Positions 50,483 to 58,024 of a stretch of 64,000 nucleotides of DNA are shown piece after piece (position 1 is the stretch's first letter; every line of letters begins with the position of its first letter). The position numbers and the translations under genes were made by a program. The DNA comes from Altererythrobacter sp. BO-6 (GTDB lineage: Bacteria > Pseudomonadota > Alphaproteobacteria > Sphingomonadales > Sphingomonadaceae): contig NZ_CP049259.1 in NCBI RefSeq assembly GCF_011047315.1, positions 2,585,001 to 2,649,000 of the forward strand, written 5' to 3'. The notes beneath the pieces are model-generated. The model saw only the letters and a list, made by a program, of their open reading frames with translations, made no database searches and was not told the origin of the DNA.

Positions 50483-50511
50483 AAGATATATCTTAGAGCT
50501 ATCGAAGATAG
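50483..50511. promoter_or_regulatory. Two palindromes between rarA and the PadR gene, likely operator
   Basis: AAGATATATCTT (50483-50494) is a perfect 12-bp palindrome. Sixteen bp on, CTATC-GAA-GATAG (50499-50511) is a perfect inverted repeat. PadR regulators typically bind AT-rich inverted repeats at their own promoters, so these are good autoregulatory sites. They may also affect rarA. Confidence 0.6.
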
Positions 50512-50529
50512 TCAGGAGTGAACTTCGCA

Positions 50530-51171
50530 ATGACATGGAACAGATATGGGCGCGGTTGGAACAACCTCGGCCCGATGATCGCAATGATGGCGGCTTCGGC
50601 GGCTAGCGACTGGGACGAAGAATTCGGCGAGGCCCGCCGCCGCAAACGTCGCGAATGGCAAGAAGGCGCTCGCCGCCGGACCCGCCGCGGGCGGATGTTC
50701 GGCTCGGGCGAGTTGCGTTTGGCCTTGCTAGCCCTGATCAACGAAGAGCCGCGGCACGGCTATGAGCTGATCAAGGCGATCGAGGAAATGACCGGTGGTG
50801 CCTATGCGCCCAGCCCGGGCGCAGTCTATCCGACGCTGCAGATGCTCGAAGAAGAAGGCCAGATCAAACCGGCCAAGAGCAAGGACAAGGATGGTGATGA
50901 AAGCGGCAAGAAGCCGTTTGAAGCAACCAAGTCGGGTGCCGCAGAGCTTGAGGATCGCGCTGATGAGGTCGACGAGCTGATGGAGCGCCTTGGCGCTCAC
51001 GGTGAACGTGCCGAGAAGGTGCGCGAGAAATCGCCGGACCTGTTCCGCGCGATGGGCAACCTCGCCAGCGTGCTCAAGAACCGGGCGAAAGCGGGGAAAC
51101 TCGACCAGGCGACGATCGACCAGATCGTCGACATTATCGACGAAGTCGCCAAGCGGATTGAACGGCTGTGA
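50530..51171 (+). CDS. PadR family transcriptional regulator
   Basis: Winged-helix regulator. A 60-residue Trp/Arg-rich N-terminal extension precedes the PadR domain (LRLALLALINEEPRHGYELIKAIEE, in part; SPGAVYPTLQMLEEEGQI) and a helical dimerisation tail of about 75 residues. The ATG at 50530 has AGGAG 11 nt upstream; a GTG at 50518 is an alternative but falls inside that site. It probably represses itself and perhaps the membrane protein gene 88 bp downstream. The ligand is unknown. Confidence 0.9.
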   Translation: MTWNRYGRGWNNLGPMIAMMAASAASDWDEEFGEARRRKRREWQEGARRRTRRGRMFGSGELRLALLALINEEPRHGYELIKAIEEMTGGAYAPSPGAVYPTLQMLEEEGQIKPAKSKDKDGDESGKKPFEATKSGAAELEDRADEVDELMERLGAHGERAEKVREKSPDLFRAMGNLASVLKNRAKAGKLDQATIDQIVDIIDEVAKRIERL

Positions 51172-51180
51172 TCCCCAATC

Positions 51181-51198
51181 GGTTTGCACTGGCAAACC
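51181..51198 (+). other. Perfect hairpin after the PadR gene
   Basis: GGTTTGC/GCAAACC, 7-bp stem, 4-nt loop ACTG, 9 nt after the stop. No T-tract follows. Confidence 0.4.
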
Positions 51199-51209
51199 TG
51201 AAGGCTTAA

Positions 51210-51250
51210 CCTCTCCCCTTCAGCGCCGGACATTGGCCGGCGGGGAGGGG
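51210..51250 (+). other. Hairpin occluding the ribosome-binding site of the 51260 gene
   Basis: CCTCTCCCC (51210-51218) pairs over 9 positions (one G-T) with GGGGAGGGG (51242-51250), and an inner GCCGG/CCGGC stem closes a 7-nt loop. The 3' arm is the purine-rich ribosome-binding site 9 nt before the ATG at 51260, so folding should limit translation. Confidence 0.55.
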
Positions 51251-51259
51251 AGACAAGCT

Positions 51260-51697
51260 ATGAACGAAGCTAGCAAGGCGCCGTGGCACCTGTGGGTGAT
51301 CGGCGTTGTCAGCCTGCTGTGGAACGCGGTGGGCGCGAACGATTACTTTCAGACGCGCACGCGCAATATGGATTATCTCGGCAGCATGGGTTTCACCGAC
51401 GAAGCTCTAGCCTATATCGACAGCTTCCCGATCTGGGCCGATGTCGCATGGGCCTTTGGAGTCTGGGGTGCGGTAGCAGGCTCGATCCTGCTGCTGCTGC
51501 GCAGCCGCTTTGCCGTAATTGCCTTCGCGCTTTCGCTGGCCGGCGCGATCCTGTCCAATCTCTATCCGTTCATCAGCGAGCCGCCGGAAATCATGCAATC
51601 ATCGGTCGCGACGATCATGAGCCTGGTCATCATCGGCATTGCGATCGCCTTGCTGCTCTATGCGCGCCGGATGGCGGGAACCGGGGTGCTACGCTGA
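51260..51697 (+). CDS. Four-helix membrane protein of unknown function
   Basis: A 145-residue inner-membrane protein with about four hydrophobic segments (about 10-25, 60-78, 85-105, 115-135) and the segment WNAVGANDYFQTRTRNMDYLG (in part), which is recurrent in a family of small alphaproteobacterial membrane proteins. Function unknown. It follows a PadR regulator and may be its target. The 3' end overlaps the convergent glycosyltransferase gene by 9 bp. Confidence 0.75.
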   Translation: MNEASKAPWHLWVIGVVSLLWNAVGANDYFQTRTRNMDYLGSMGFTDEALAYIDSFPIWADVAWAFGVWGAVAGSILLLLRSRFAVIAFALSLAGAILSNLYPFISEPPEIMQSSVATIMSLVIIGIAIALLLYARRMAGTGVLR

Positions 51698-52906
51698 TTC
51701 AAGCGCAGTCTTGATCCTGGCTTCATCGGCCGCGCGCTCTGCCTCGCGCTGCTCGACCAGCCGGATATAGGTGTCCGCAACGACCTGGTTGATCGCGTCC
51801 CAGCTATAGCCGCTGGCCTTGCGCTCGCCCGCTTCGCCATGCGCGCGCCGTAATGCATGGTCGGTGCAATAGGGCGCGATCGCCTCGGCATAGGCGGCGG
51901 CATCGCCCGGCGGCACCAGCTGGCCGGTCTCACCCGGATCGACCAGCGAAGATGCTCCGGTCGCGCCTGCCGCCACGACCGGCAGCCCGCTGGCCATCGC
52001 CTCAAGTGTTACGTTGCCGAAGGTCTCGGTGATCGACGGGTTGAAGAACACGTCGCCGCTCGCGAGTGCCAGGCCCAGGTCGGCGCCGGTCTTGAAGCCG
52101 GCGAAAATACCGCCCGGCAGCGCCTGCTCGAACCAGCCGCGGGCGGGGCCGTCGCCGATCACCAGCACCTTGTGCGGCACTTGCCGCTTGCGCAGTTCGA
52201 TGATTGTATCAGCGAAGATGTCGAGGCCCTTTTCCATTACCAGCCGACCAAGGAAAACCACAGCAACATCGTCATCATCCAGCCCGTGTGCGCGGCGCCA
52301 TTCCAGGTCGCGCTTGGCGGGCGAGAAGATCGTCCGGTCGACCCCGCGCGACCAGATCGTGATGTCGTCATGCATGTCCTGCTCGAGCAGGGTATCGACC
52401 ATGCTCTGGGACGGCGCAACCAATGCATCGCAGCGATTGTAAAGCCGCCGCAGGATCCATTCGATCGCGGGTTCCATGAAACCTAGCCCGTAATAACGGG
52501 GGTAGGTTTCGAACCTTGTATGCACGGATGCCAGCACCGGCAGGTCATAATCCTGCGCCCAGCGTAGTGCGGCGTGCCCCGCAGGATCGGGCGAGGAGAT
52601 ATGGACGATGTTGGGCTCGAAGCGCAGCAAGTCCTGCTTCACCTTGCGGTCGAGCCCGGTTGGCAGGCGATATTCGCCACGCCCCTTTACCGGCATGCGG
52701 ACATTGGGCACTCCCACCAGGTCGCCGGTCGGCGGAAAGTCGGGATTGGCAACCTTTGGGGCATAGATGCGCACTGCCGACCCCTGGCGCAGCAGGTACT
52801 CCACCAGTCGGTTCAGGGCCTGGTTCGCCCCGTCGCGCGTATAATTGTAATTGCCGCTGAACAGGGCAATGCGAAGGTCGCTGGTTTGCATAATCGGCCT
52901 TGCCAT
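51689..52906 (-). CDS. Glycosyltransferase family 4 (GT-B) protein
   Basis: A 405-residue GT-B glycosyltransferase. The N-terminal acceptor domain begins LRIALFSGNYNYTRDGANQAL; the C-terminal donor domain has FLGRLVMEKGLDIF and the E-X7-E motif ETFGNVTLEAMASGLPVV. Related proteins transfer mannose or glucuronic acid to lipids or polysaccharides; the substrate is not identifiable. The start could be the ATG at 52906 or the ATG at 52891, which has AAGG 6 nt upstream. Confidence 0.87.
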   Translation of the reverse strand: MARPIMQTSDLRIALFSGNYNYTRDGANQALNRLVEYLLRQGSAVRIYAPKVANPDFPPTGDLVGVPNVRMPVKGRGEYRLPTGLDRKVKQDLLRFEPNIVHISSPDPAGHAALRWAQDYDLPVLASVHTRFETYPRYYGLGFMEPAIEWILRRLYNRCDALVAPSQSMVDTLLEQDMHDDITIWSRGVDRTIFSPAKRDLEWRRAHGLDDDDVAVVFLGRLVMEKGLDIFADTIIELRKRQVPHKVLVIGDGPARGWFEQALPGGIFAGFKTGADLGLALASGDVFFNPSITETFGNVTLEAMASGLPVVAAGATGASSLVDPGETGQLVPPGDAAAYAEAIAPYCTDHALRRAHGEAGERKASGYSWDAINQVVADTYIRLVEQREAERAADEARIKTALESA

Positions 52907-52984
52907 AAAGAAGCCTCTCGCGATTGGCGAGAGCGTTTGCCTTTTTGCGCGCCACGAGGGTCGACTGTCGGGGAATCCACTTTC

Positions 52985-53072
52985 CGAGTTGACTTGGGCC
53001 CGCGCGCCACTATTGCGGCCAGCGGGCCACGCGGTCCCAACGCCGCGCGAGCTCTCTGCAAGGAGAGTCTTA
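52985..53072 (+). ncRNA. Structured leader of serC (serC RNA-like)
   Basis: Three adjacent hairpins precede serC: GGCCCGC/GCGGGCC (52997-53003 with 53022-53028), CGCGG/CCGCG (53030-53034 with 53043-53047) and CTCTC/GAGAG (53052-53056 with 53063-53067), the last including the ribosome-binding site. A conserved cis-element upstream of serC is known in alphaproteobacteria, and position and structure fit. The identity was not tested against a covariance model. Confidence 0.55.
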
Positions 53073-53073
53073 A

Positions 53074-54201
53074 ATGACTGAACACCAAGTACCCGCGCGT
53101 AAACCTGCGCGTCCTTTCTTTTCTTCCGGTCCCTGCGCGAAGCCGCCGGGCTGGTCCCCCGAAAAACTCAGCCTCGAATCGCTCGGCCGCTCGCATCGCG
53201 CGAAGATCGGCAAGGCGCGCCTTGGGCTTGCCATCGACCTGATGCGCGAAGTGCTGCAGGTGCCTGACACGCACCGCATCGGCATCGTGCCCGGGTCTGA
53301 CACCGGCGCAGTGGAAATGGCGATGTGGACCATGCTGGGCGCGCGCCCGGTCACCACGCTGGCGTGGGAGAGCTTCGGCGAGGGCTGGGTGACCGACGCG
53401 GTCAAGCAGTTGAAGATCGACCCGACCGTTATCCGCGCCGATTATGGCCAGTTGCCCGACCTGAGCCAGGTCGACTGGTCGAATGACGTCATCTTTACCT
53501 GGAACGGCACCACTTCGGGCGTGCGCGTGCCGAATGGCGACTGGATCGCTGCCGACCGCGAGGGCCTGTGCATTGCCGACGCCACCAGTGCGGTGTTCGC
53601 GCAGGATATCCCATGGGACAAGATCGATGTGCTGACCTTCAGCTGGCAGAAAGTGCTGGGCGGCGAAGGCGCACATGGTGTGCTGATCCTTGGTCCCCGC
53701 GCGGTCGAGCGGCTCGAAACCTACACCCCCGCATGGCCGCTGCCCAAGGTGTTCCGCCTGATGAGCAAAGGCGCGCTCGCCGAAGGAATCTTCAAGGGCG
53801 AAACGATCAACACACCGTCGATGCTGGCCGTCGAGGATGCGATCTTCGCGCTTGAATGGGCGAAATCGGTCGGCGGGCTTGAGGGCATGAAGGCCCGCGC
53901 CAATGCCAATGCCGCTTCGCTCGACAAGATCGTCCAGGAGCGGGACTGGCTCGGCCATCTCGCGTCCGATCCGGCCAGCCGCTCCAACACCAGCGTCTGC
54001 CTTACGGTCGAGGGCGCCGATGCGGATTTCATCAAGAAATTCGCCGGACTGCTCGAAGCGGAAGATGCCGCCTATGACATCGCCGGTTATCGCGACGCCC
54101 CTGCGGGCCTGCGCATCTGGTGCGGAGCAACTGTCGAGACCGCCGATATCGAAGCGCTTGGCCCCTGGCTCGACTGGGCCTGGGCATCGCTGACGGCCTA
54201 G
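53074..54201 (+). CDS. serC: Phosphoserine aminotransferase
   Basis: PLP enzyme converting 3-phosphohydroxypyruvate to phosphoserine. The 375-residue protein belongs to the alphaproteobacterial serC branch; FFSSGPCAKPPGW opens the fold and Lys193 in SWQKVLGG is the PLP-binding residue. It is followed by serA on the same strand, giving the first two steps of serine synthesis in one unit. A structured leader precedes it. Confidence 0.95.
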   Translation: MTEHQVPARKPARPFFSSGPCAKPPGWSPEKLSLESLGRSHRAKIGKARLGLAIDLMREVLQVPDTHRIGIVPGSDTGAVEMAMWTMLGARPVTTLAWESFGEGWVTDAVKQLKIDPTVIRADYGQLPDLSQVDWSNDVIFTWNGTTSGVRVPNGDWIAADREGLCIADATSAVFAQDIPWDKIDVLTFSWQKVLGGEGAHGVLILGPRAVERLETYTPAWPLPKVFRLMSKGALAEGIFKGETINTPSMLAVEDAIFALEWAKSVGGLEGMKARANANAASLDKIVQERDWLGHLASDPASRSNTSVCLTVEGADADFIKKFAGLLEAEDAAYDIAGYRDAPAGLRIWCGATVETADIEALGPWLDWAWASLTA

Positions 54202-54207
54202 AAATTT

Positions 54208-54300
54208 CCCGTTCGCCCTGAGCATGTCGAAGGGCTGTTTTTCTTCAGGACCGGCAGATTCAAGGCAAGTGCAGGGCTTCGACAGGCTCAGCCCGAACGG
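54208..54300. repeat. Inverted pair of REP-like elements between serC and serA
   Basis: CCGTTCGCCCTGAGCATGTC (from 54209) recurs in reverse complement at 54273-54300 with few mismatches, separated by about 37 bp. Each arm is itself an imperfect palindrome (GCCCT...AGGGC; GGGCT...AGCCC). This CCTGAGC-TGTCGAAGG motif is a dispersed intergenic repeat familiar in sphingomonads. Arm-to-arm pairing would form a long hairpin in the serC-serA message. Confidence 0.8.
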
Positions 54301-54325
54301 TTCTCTGTTTAAGAGGTTGAGACTC

Positions 54326-55912
54326 ATGACCAAACCCAAAGTCCTTATTTCCGACAAGATGGACCCCAATGCCGCACGCATCTTTGAAGAGCGCGGCTGT
54401 GACGTCGACGTCATCACTGGCAAGACGCCCGAAGAACTGAAAGCGATCATCGGCCAGTACGATGGCCTGGCGATCCGTTCGGCCACCAAGGTGACCAGGG
54501 AAATCCTCGACGCCGCGACTAACCTCAAGGTTATCGGTCGCGCCGGGATCGGCGTCGACAATGTCGATATCCCCTATGCCAGCTCGAAGGGCGTGGTGGT
54601 GATGAACACCCCCTTCGGCAATTCCATAACCACAGCCGAACACGCGATCGCGATGATCATGGCACTGGCTCGCCAGATCCCGGCGGCCGATCGCCGCACG
54701 CAGGCCGGCGAATGGCCCAAGAACGACTTCATGGGCATCGAAGTGACCGGCAAGACACTGGGCCTGATCGGCGCCGGCAATATCGGTTCGATCGTTGCCA
54801 GTCGCGCGCTGGGCCTGAAGATGAAGGTGATCTCCTACGATCCCTTCCTGACCGAGGAGCGCGCGATCGAACTGGGCGTAGAAAAGGTCGATCTCGACAC
54901 GCTGCTGAGCCGGGCCGATTTCGTCAGCCTGCACACCCCGTTGACCGACCAGACCCGCAACATCCTCAGCCGTGAACGGCTTGAAAATGCGAAGCCCGGC
55001 ATCCGAATCGTCAATTGTGCGCGTGGTGGCCTGATCGACGAGGTTGCGCTCAAGGACATGCTCGAAAGCGGCCAGGTAGCGGGCGCTGCCTTCGATGTGT
55101 TCGAGACCGAACCTCCGGCCAAGGATCATCCGCTGTTCGGCGCGCCGAATTTCATCTGCACTCCGCACCTGGGCGCCTCGACCACCGAGGCACAGGTCAA
55201 TGTGGCGCTGCAGGTGGCTGAGCAGTTGAGCGATTACTTGGTCAATGGCGGGGTGACTAATGCGCTCAACGTGCCTTCGCTCAGCGCCGAAGAAGCCCCC
55301 AAGCTGCGCCCCTATATGGCGCTGGCGGAAAGCCTGGGCAGCCTGGTCGGCCAGCTGGCGCATGACAACCTCACCAAGATCAGCATCGAGCGCGAAGGCG
55401 CCGCAGCCGAACTGTCGGGCAAGCCGATCGAGGCTGCCGTGCTCGCCGGCTTCATGAAGTGCTATTCGGACACAGTGAACATGGTCAACGCGCCGTTCCT
55501 CGCCAAGGAACGCGGGCTCGACGTGCGTTCGGTCCGCCACGAGCGCGAAGGGGCGTACAACACGCTCCTGCGCGTTACGGTTGGTACGGCGGCAGGCGAT
55601 CGTTCGGTTGCCGGCACCCTGTTCGGCAACGAGAATCCGCGGCTGGTGGACATCTTCGGTATCGGCATCGAGGCTGAACTGGCGGGCCACATGCTCTATA
55701 TCGTCAATGCAGACGCTCCTGGCTTCATCGGCCGGATCGGCACCTTGCTTGGCCAGGCCGGGATCAACATCGGCACCTTCCACCTTGGCCGCCGTGAAGC
55801 GGGTGGAGAAGCGGTGCTGCTGCTGAGCGTTGACCAACCGATCGGCGCCGACATCATCAAGCAGGCCTGCGCGGTTGAAGGCGTGAAGATGGTCAAGGCG
55901 CTGGAATTCTGA
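54326..55912 (+). CDS. serA: D-3-phosphoglycerate dehydrogenase
   Basis: NAD enzyme starting serine synthesis from 3-phosphoglycerate. The 528-residue long-form protein has the catalytic and nucleotide domains (GLIGAGNIGSIVASRA, NCARGGLIDE, PHLGASTTEAQ), an intervening domain (about 320-450) and a C-terminal ACT domain (about 455-528) for possible serine control. It starts at MTKPKVLI with GAGGTTGAG upstream; the longer upstream frame runs through the repeat. Confidence 0.96.
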   Translation: MTKPKVLISDKMDPNAARIFEERGCDVDVITGKTPEELKAIIGQYDGLAIRSATKVTREILDAATNLKVIGRAGIGVDNVDIPYASSKGVVVMNTPFGNSITTAEHAIAMIMALARQIPAADRRTQAGEWPKNDFMGIEVTGKTLGLIGAGNIGSIVASRALGLKMKVISYDPFLTEERAIELGVEKVDLDTLLSRADFVSLHTPLTDQTRNILSRERLENAKPGIRIVNCARGGLIDEVALKDMLESGQVAGAAFDVFETEPPAKDHPLFGAPNFICTPHLGASTTEAQVNVALQVAEQLSDYLVNGGVTNALNVPSLSAEEAPKLRPYMALAESLGSLVGQLAHDNLTKISIEREGAAAELSGKPIEAAVLAGFMKCYSDTVNMVNAPFLAKERGLDVRSVRHEREGAYNTLLRVTVGTAAGDRSVAGTLFGNENPRLVDIFGIGIEAELAGHMLYIVNADAPGFIGRIGTLLGQAGINIGTFHLGRREAGGEAVLLLSVDQPIGADIIKQACAVEGVKMVKALEF

Positions 55913-55940
55913 TGCGGGATCGGGCAAGCGCTCGCTTGCA

Positions 55941-57047
55941 ATGATGGAAGCTGACGACCTGCTGCCTGAGGGGCTCGAAGATCGCCTGCCGCGCGAAGCG
56001 GCGGCGATCACCCGGGCGATGCGCGCCGCGCTCGATGTGCTTGATGCGCATGGCTATGACCGGGTGCGCCCGCCATTGGTGGAATTCGAGAAGTCGCTCG
56101 CCGGGCGGATGGACGGTGTTCAGCCGCGCCGGATGTTCCGCTTCGTCGATCCGGCTAGCCTCCGCACGCTTGCCCTGCGCAGCGACATCACCCCGCAGAT
56201 TGGCCGGATCGCGGCGACCAGCCTGGCCGCTGCACCGCGCCCATTGCGGCTCGCCTATTGCGGTGAGACGGCGGTGATCAAGGCCGACCAGCTCGATCCT
56301 GCGCGCGAGCGCCTGCAATTGGGGGCCGAACTGATCGGGGCGGATACGGTTGCAGCGGCGAGCGAGATCGTTGCGCTTGCGGTCGAGGCGCTCAGTGCGG
56401 CGGGGCTGACCGGAATCTCGGTGGATTTCACCCTGCCAGACCTTGTCGATACACTGGCTGAGCAGGCCATGCCGCTGCCGCCTGAAGCGCGCGATGCCGT
56501 GCGGCGCGAGCTCGATGCCAAGGATGCTGGCGGGCTGAAGGCGGCAGGCGGCGAAGCCTATCTGCCGCTGCTTTACGCGACCGGGCCATTTGCCGACGCC
56601 GTTGAACAACTTCGTGCGATTGACGCAGGTGGTGCCCTGGCCAGCCGGATTGCCGGGCTCATGGAAATCGCGGCACGTGTGGGTGACAGCGCACGGATCA
56701 CGCTCGACCCGACCGAACGGCATGGCTTCGAATACCAGAGCTGGTTCGGCTTCACACTCTATGCCGAGGGCGTGCGCGGCGCGCTGGGCCGCGGAGGTAC
56801 GTACCTCATCAAGGGCAGCGACGAAGCAGCCACCGGCTTTTCGCTCTATATCGACCAGTTGCTGGGCGCCTTGGCCGAGCCCGCCGTGCGCGACACGCTG
56901 TATCTGCCGCTTGGTCACGATGCTCATGCGGCGGAGCGCTTGCGCGGCGAGGGTTGGCGTACTGTGGCGCAGATCGACGAGGGGGAAGACCCGGTCGCGC
57001 TGGGCTGCACATACCGGCTGGAAGCCTCCGGGCCAGTCAGACTGTAG
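55941..57047 (+). CDS. hisZ: ATP phosphoribosyltransferase regulatory subunit
   Basis: Catalytically inactive class II aminoacyl-tRNA synthetase paralogue (HisRS-like) that activates the short-form HisG in histidine synthesis. The 368-residue protein shows the HisRS-like motif 2 region (FRFVDPASLRTLALRSDITPQ, in part) but a divergent motif 3, as expected. hisG is not in this window. It is 28 bp after serA. Confidence 0.9.
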   Translation: MMEADDLLPEGLEDRLPREAAAITRAMRAALDVLDAHGYDRVRPPLVEFEKSLAGRMDGVQPRRMFRFVDPASLRTLALRSDITPQIGRIAATSLAAAPRPLRLAYCGETAVIKADQLDPARERLQLGAELIGADTVAAASEIVALAVEALSAAGLTGISVDFTLPDLVDTLAEQAMPLPPEARDAVRRELDAKDAGGLKAAGGEAYLPLLYATGPFADAVEQLRAIDAGGALASRIAGLMEIAARVGDSARITLDPTERHGFEYQSWFGFTLYAEGVRGALGRGGTYLIKGSDEAATGFSLYIDQLLGALAEPAVRDTLYLPLGHDAHAAERLRGEGWRTVAQIDEGEDPVALGCTYRLEASGPVRL

Positions 57048-57061
57048 CAAGGAGGTAAGTC

Positions 57062-57451
57062 ATGGCGGACAAGGCGATACCGATCAAAATCGATCCCGAT
57101 CCGCTGGCACCCTATGCGATCTGCCCGGGCTGGAAGGTCGGCGACCTCATTTTCCTGTCAGGGCAGGCGGCAATTTCGCCCGAAGGCGCGATTGTGGGGG
57201 CCGATGACTTTGACGCCCAGCTGGCGCAGACATTCGCCAACATCGAATCCGTCCTGGCGGCGGCGGGCAGCGACCTGTCCAGGATCGTGAAGGTCACGAT
57301 CTATCTCACCGACATGGGCAATTTTCCGAAGATCGTGGACGCGCGGCGCCAGTATTTCACGCCGCCCTATCCGGCCGATACCATCGTCGAGGTGCGCTCG
57401 CTAGCGCTTCCCGAATTGATGGTCGAAATCGACGTGATCGCGACGATTTAG
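57062..57451 (+). CDS. RidA/YjgF/UK114 family protein lacking the catalytic arginine
   Basis: A 129-residue trimer-type Rid protein behind an excellent AAGGAGG site, 14 bp after hisZ. Family features FLSGQAAISPEG, TFANIESVLAAAG and VEIDVIATI are present. The arginine that binds the imine/enamine carboxylate in RidA (in PARS) is replaced: the segment reads PADT with Asp106. So 2-aminoacrylate deaminase activity is doubtful; it fits the Rid subfamilies of other or unknown function. Confidence 0.87.
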   Translation: MADKAIPIKIDPDPLAPYAICPGWKVGDLIFLSGQAAISPEGAIVGADDFDAQLAQTFANIESVLAAAGSDLSRIVKVTIYLTDMGNFPKIVDARRQYFTPPYPADTIVEVRSLALPELMVEIDVIATI

Positions 57452-57457
57452 GCTGTC

Positions 57458-57955
57458 TTACCCGCGCGTTCGCACGCGCTCTCCGATCCATTGGCCCGCG
57501 AGCATGACCTTTTCCATGCCGATCTGCGCTGCCACGCTGCGGCTGAGGGTGACCAGATCGATCTGGGCGAGGCTGGCACGATAGGCCTGCTCGGCCCGCG
57601 CAAAGCCGGCCGCGATGTTGCAAGGGACGATGCAATCCTCGGGCCTTGAGCCGCATGGGCCCTGCTGGCGAATCTCCGTGCACCGGAACATCGGCTCGTC
57701 GCCATCCACCGCCAGTAAGATGTCGAGCAGCGTGATCTCTGCCGGGGCCTTGGCCAGGCGATAAAATCCGCTGCGTCCGCGCCCGCCATCGACCAGGCCG
57801 GCCCGCGAAAGTGCCTGCATCTGCTTGGCCATATAGGGTTCGGGCACGTCATGGAATTCGGCCAGCGCCGCCAGCGACAGTCCGCGTTCCGGCCACAGCG
57901 GGGCCAGCACGGCGCAGGCATGCGCAGCCCATTCGACACCCTTGTTGATCCGCAT
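57458..57955 (-). CDS. Rrf2 family transcriptional regulator, probable Fe-S sensor
   Basis: A 165-residue Rrf2 winged-helix protein. After the DNA-binding domain (FHDVPEPYMAKQMQALSRAGLV, in part) comes a cysteine cluster Cys92-X8-Cys101-X6-Cys108-X3-Cys112, similar in spacing to the three cluster ligands of NsrR/RirA-type sensors with one extra. It is convergent with the Rid gene (6 bp) and divergent from the membrane/AhpD-like gene, across a palindrome. Sensing of NO, iron or redox state is possible but not decided. Confidence 0.88.
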   Translation of the reverse strand: MRINKGVEWAAHACAVLAPLWPERGLSLAALAEFHDVPEPYMAKQMQALSRAGLVDGGRGRSGFYRLAKAPAEITLLDILLAVDGDEPMFRCTEIRQQGPCGSRPEDCIVPCNIAAGFARAEQAYRASLAQIDLVTLSRSVAAQIGMEKVMLAGQWIGERVRTRG

Positions 57956-57983
57956 CAGCCCAAAGCCTCTTGTTCGCTCCGAT

Positions 57984-58010
57984 TAATATGGATATGTGAT
58001 ATCCGAATAT
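57984..58010. promoter_or_regulatory. Palindromic operator between the Rrf2 gene and the membrane/AhpD-like gene
   Basis: GGATAT-GTG-ATATCC (57990-58004) is a perfect 6-bp inverted repeat, embedded in AATAT...ATAT flanks, giving a longer near-palindrome. It is centred about 28 bp from each start codon, so one site could control both genes. Rrf2 proteins bind AT-rich dyads of similar size. Confidence 0.65.
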
Positions 58011-58024
58011 AGGGGAGTCGCATA

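Noticed and set aside
54260..56011. 583-codon minus-strand ORF opposite serA
   Set aside because: Antisense shadow; serA accounts for the coding signal.
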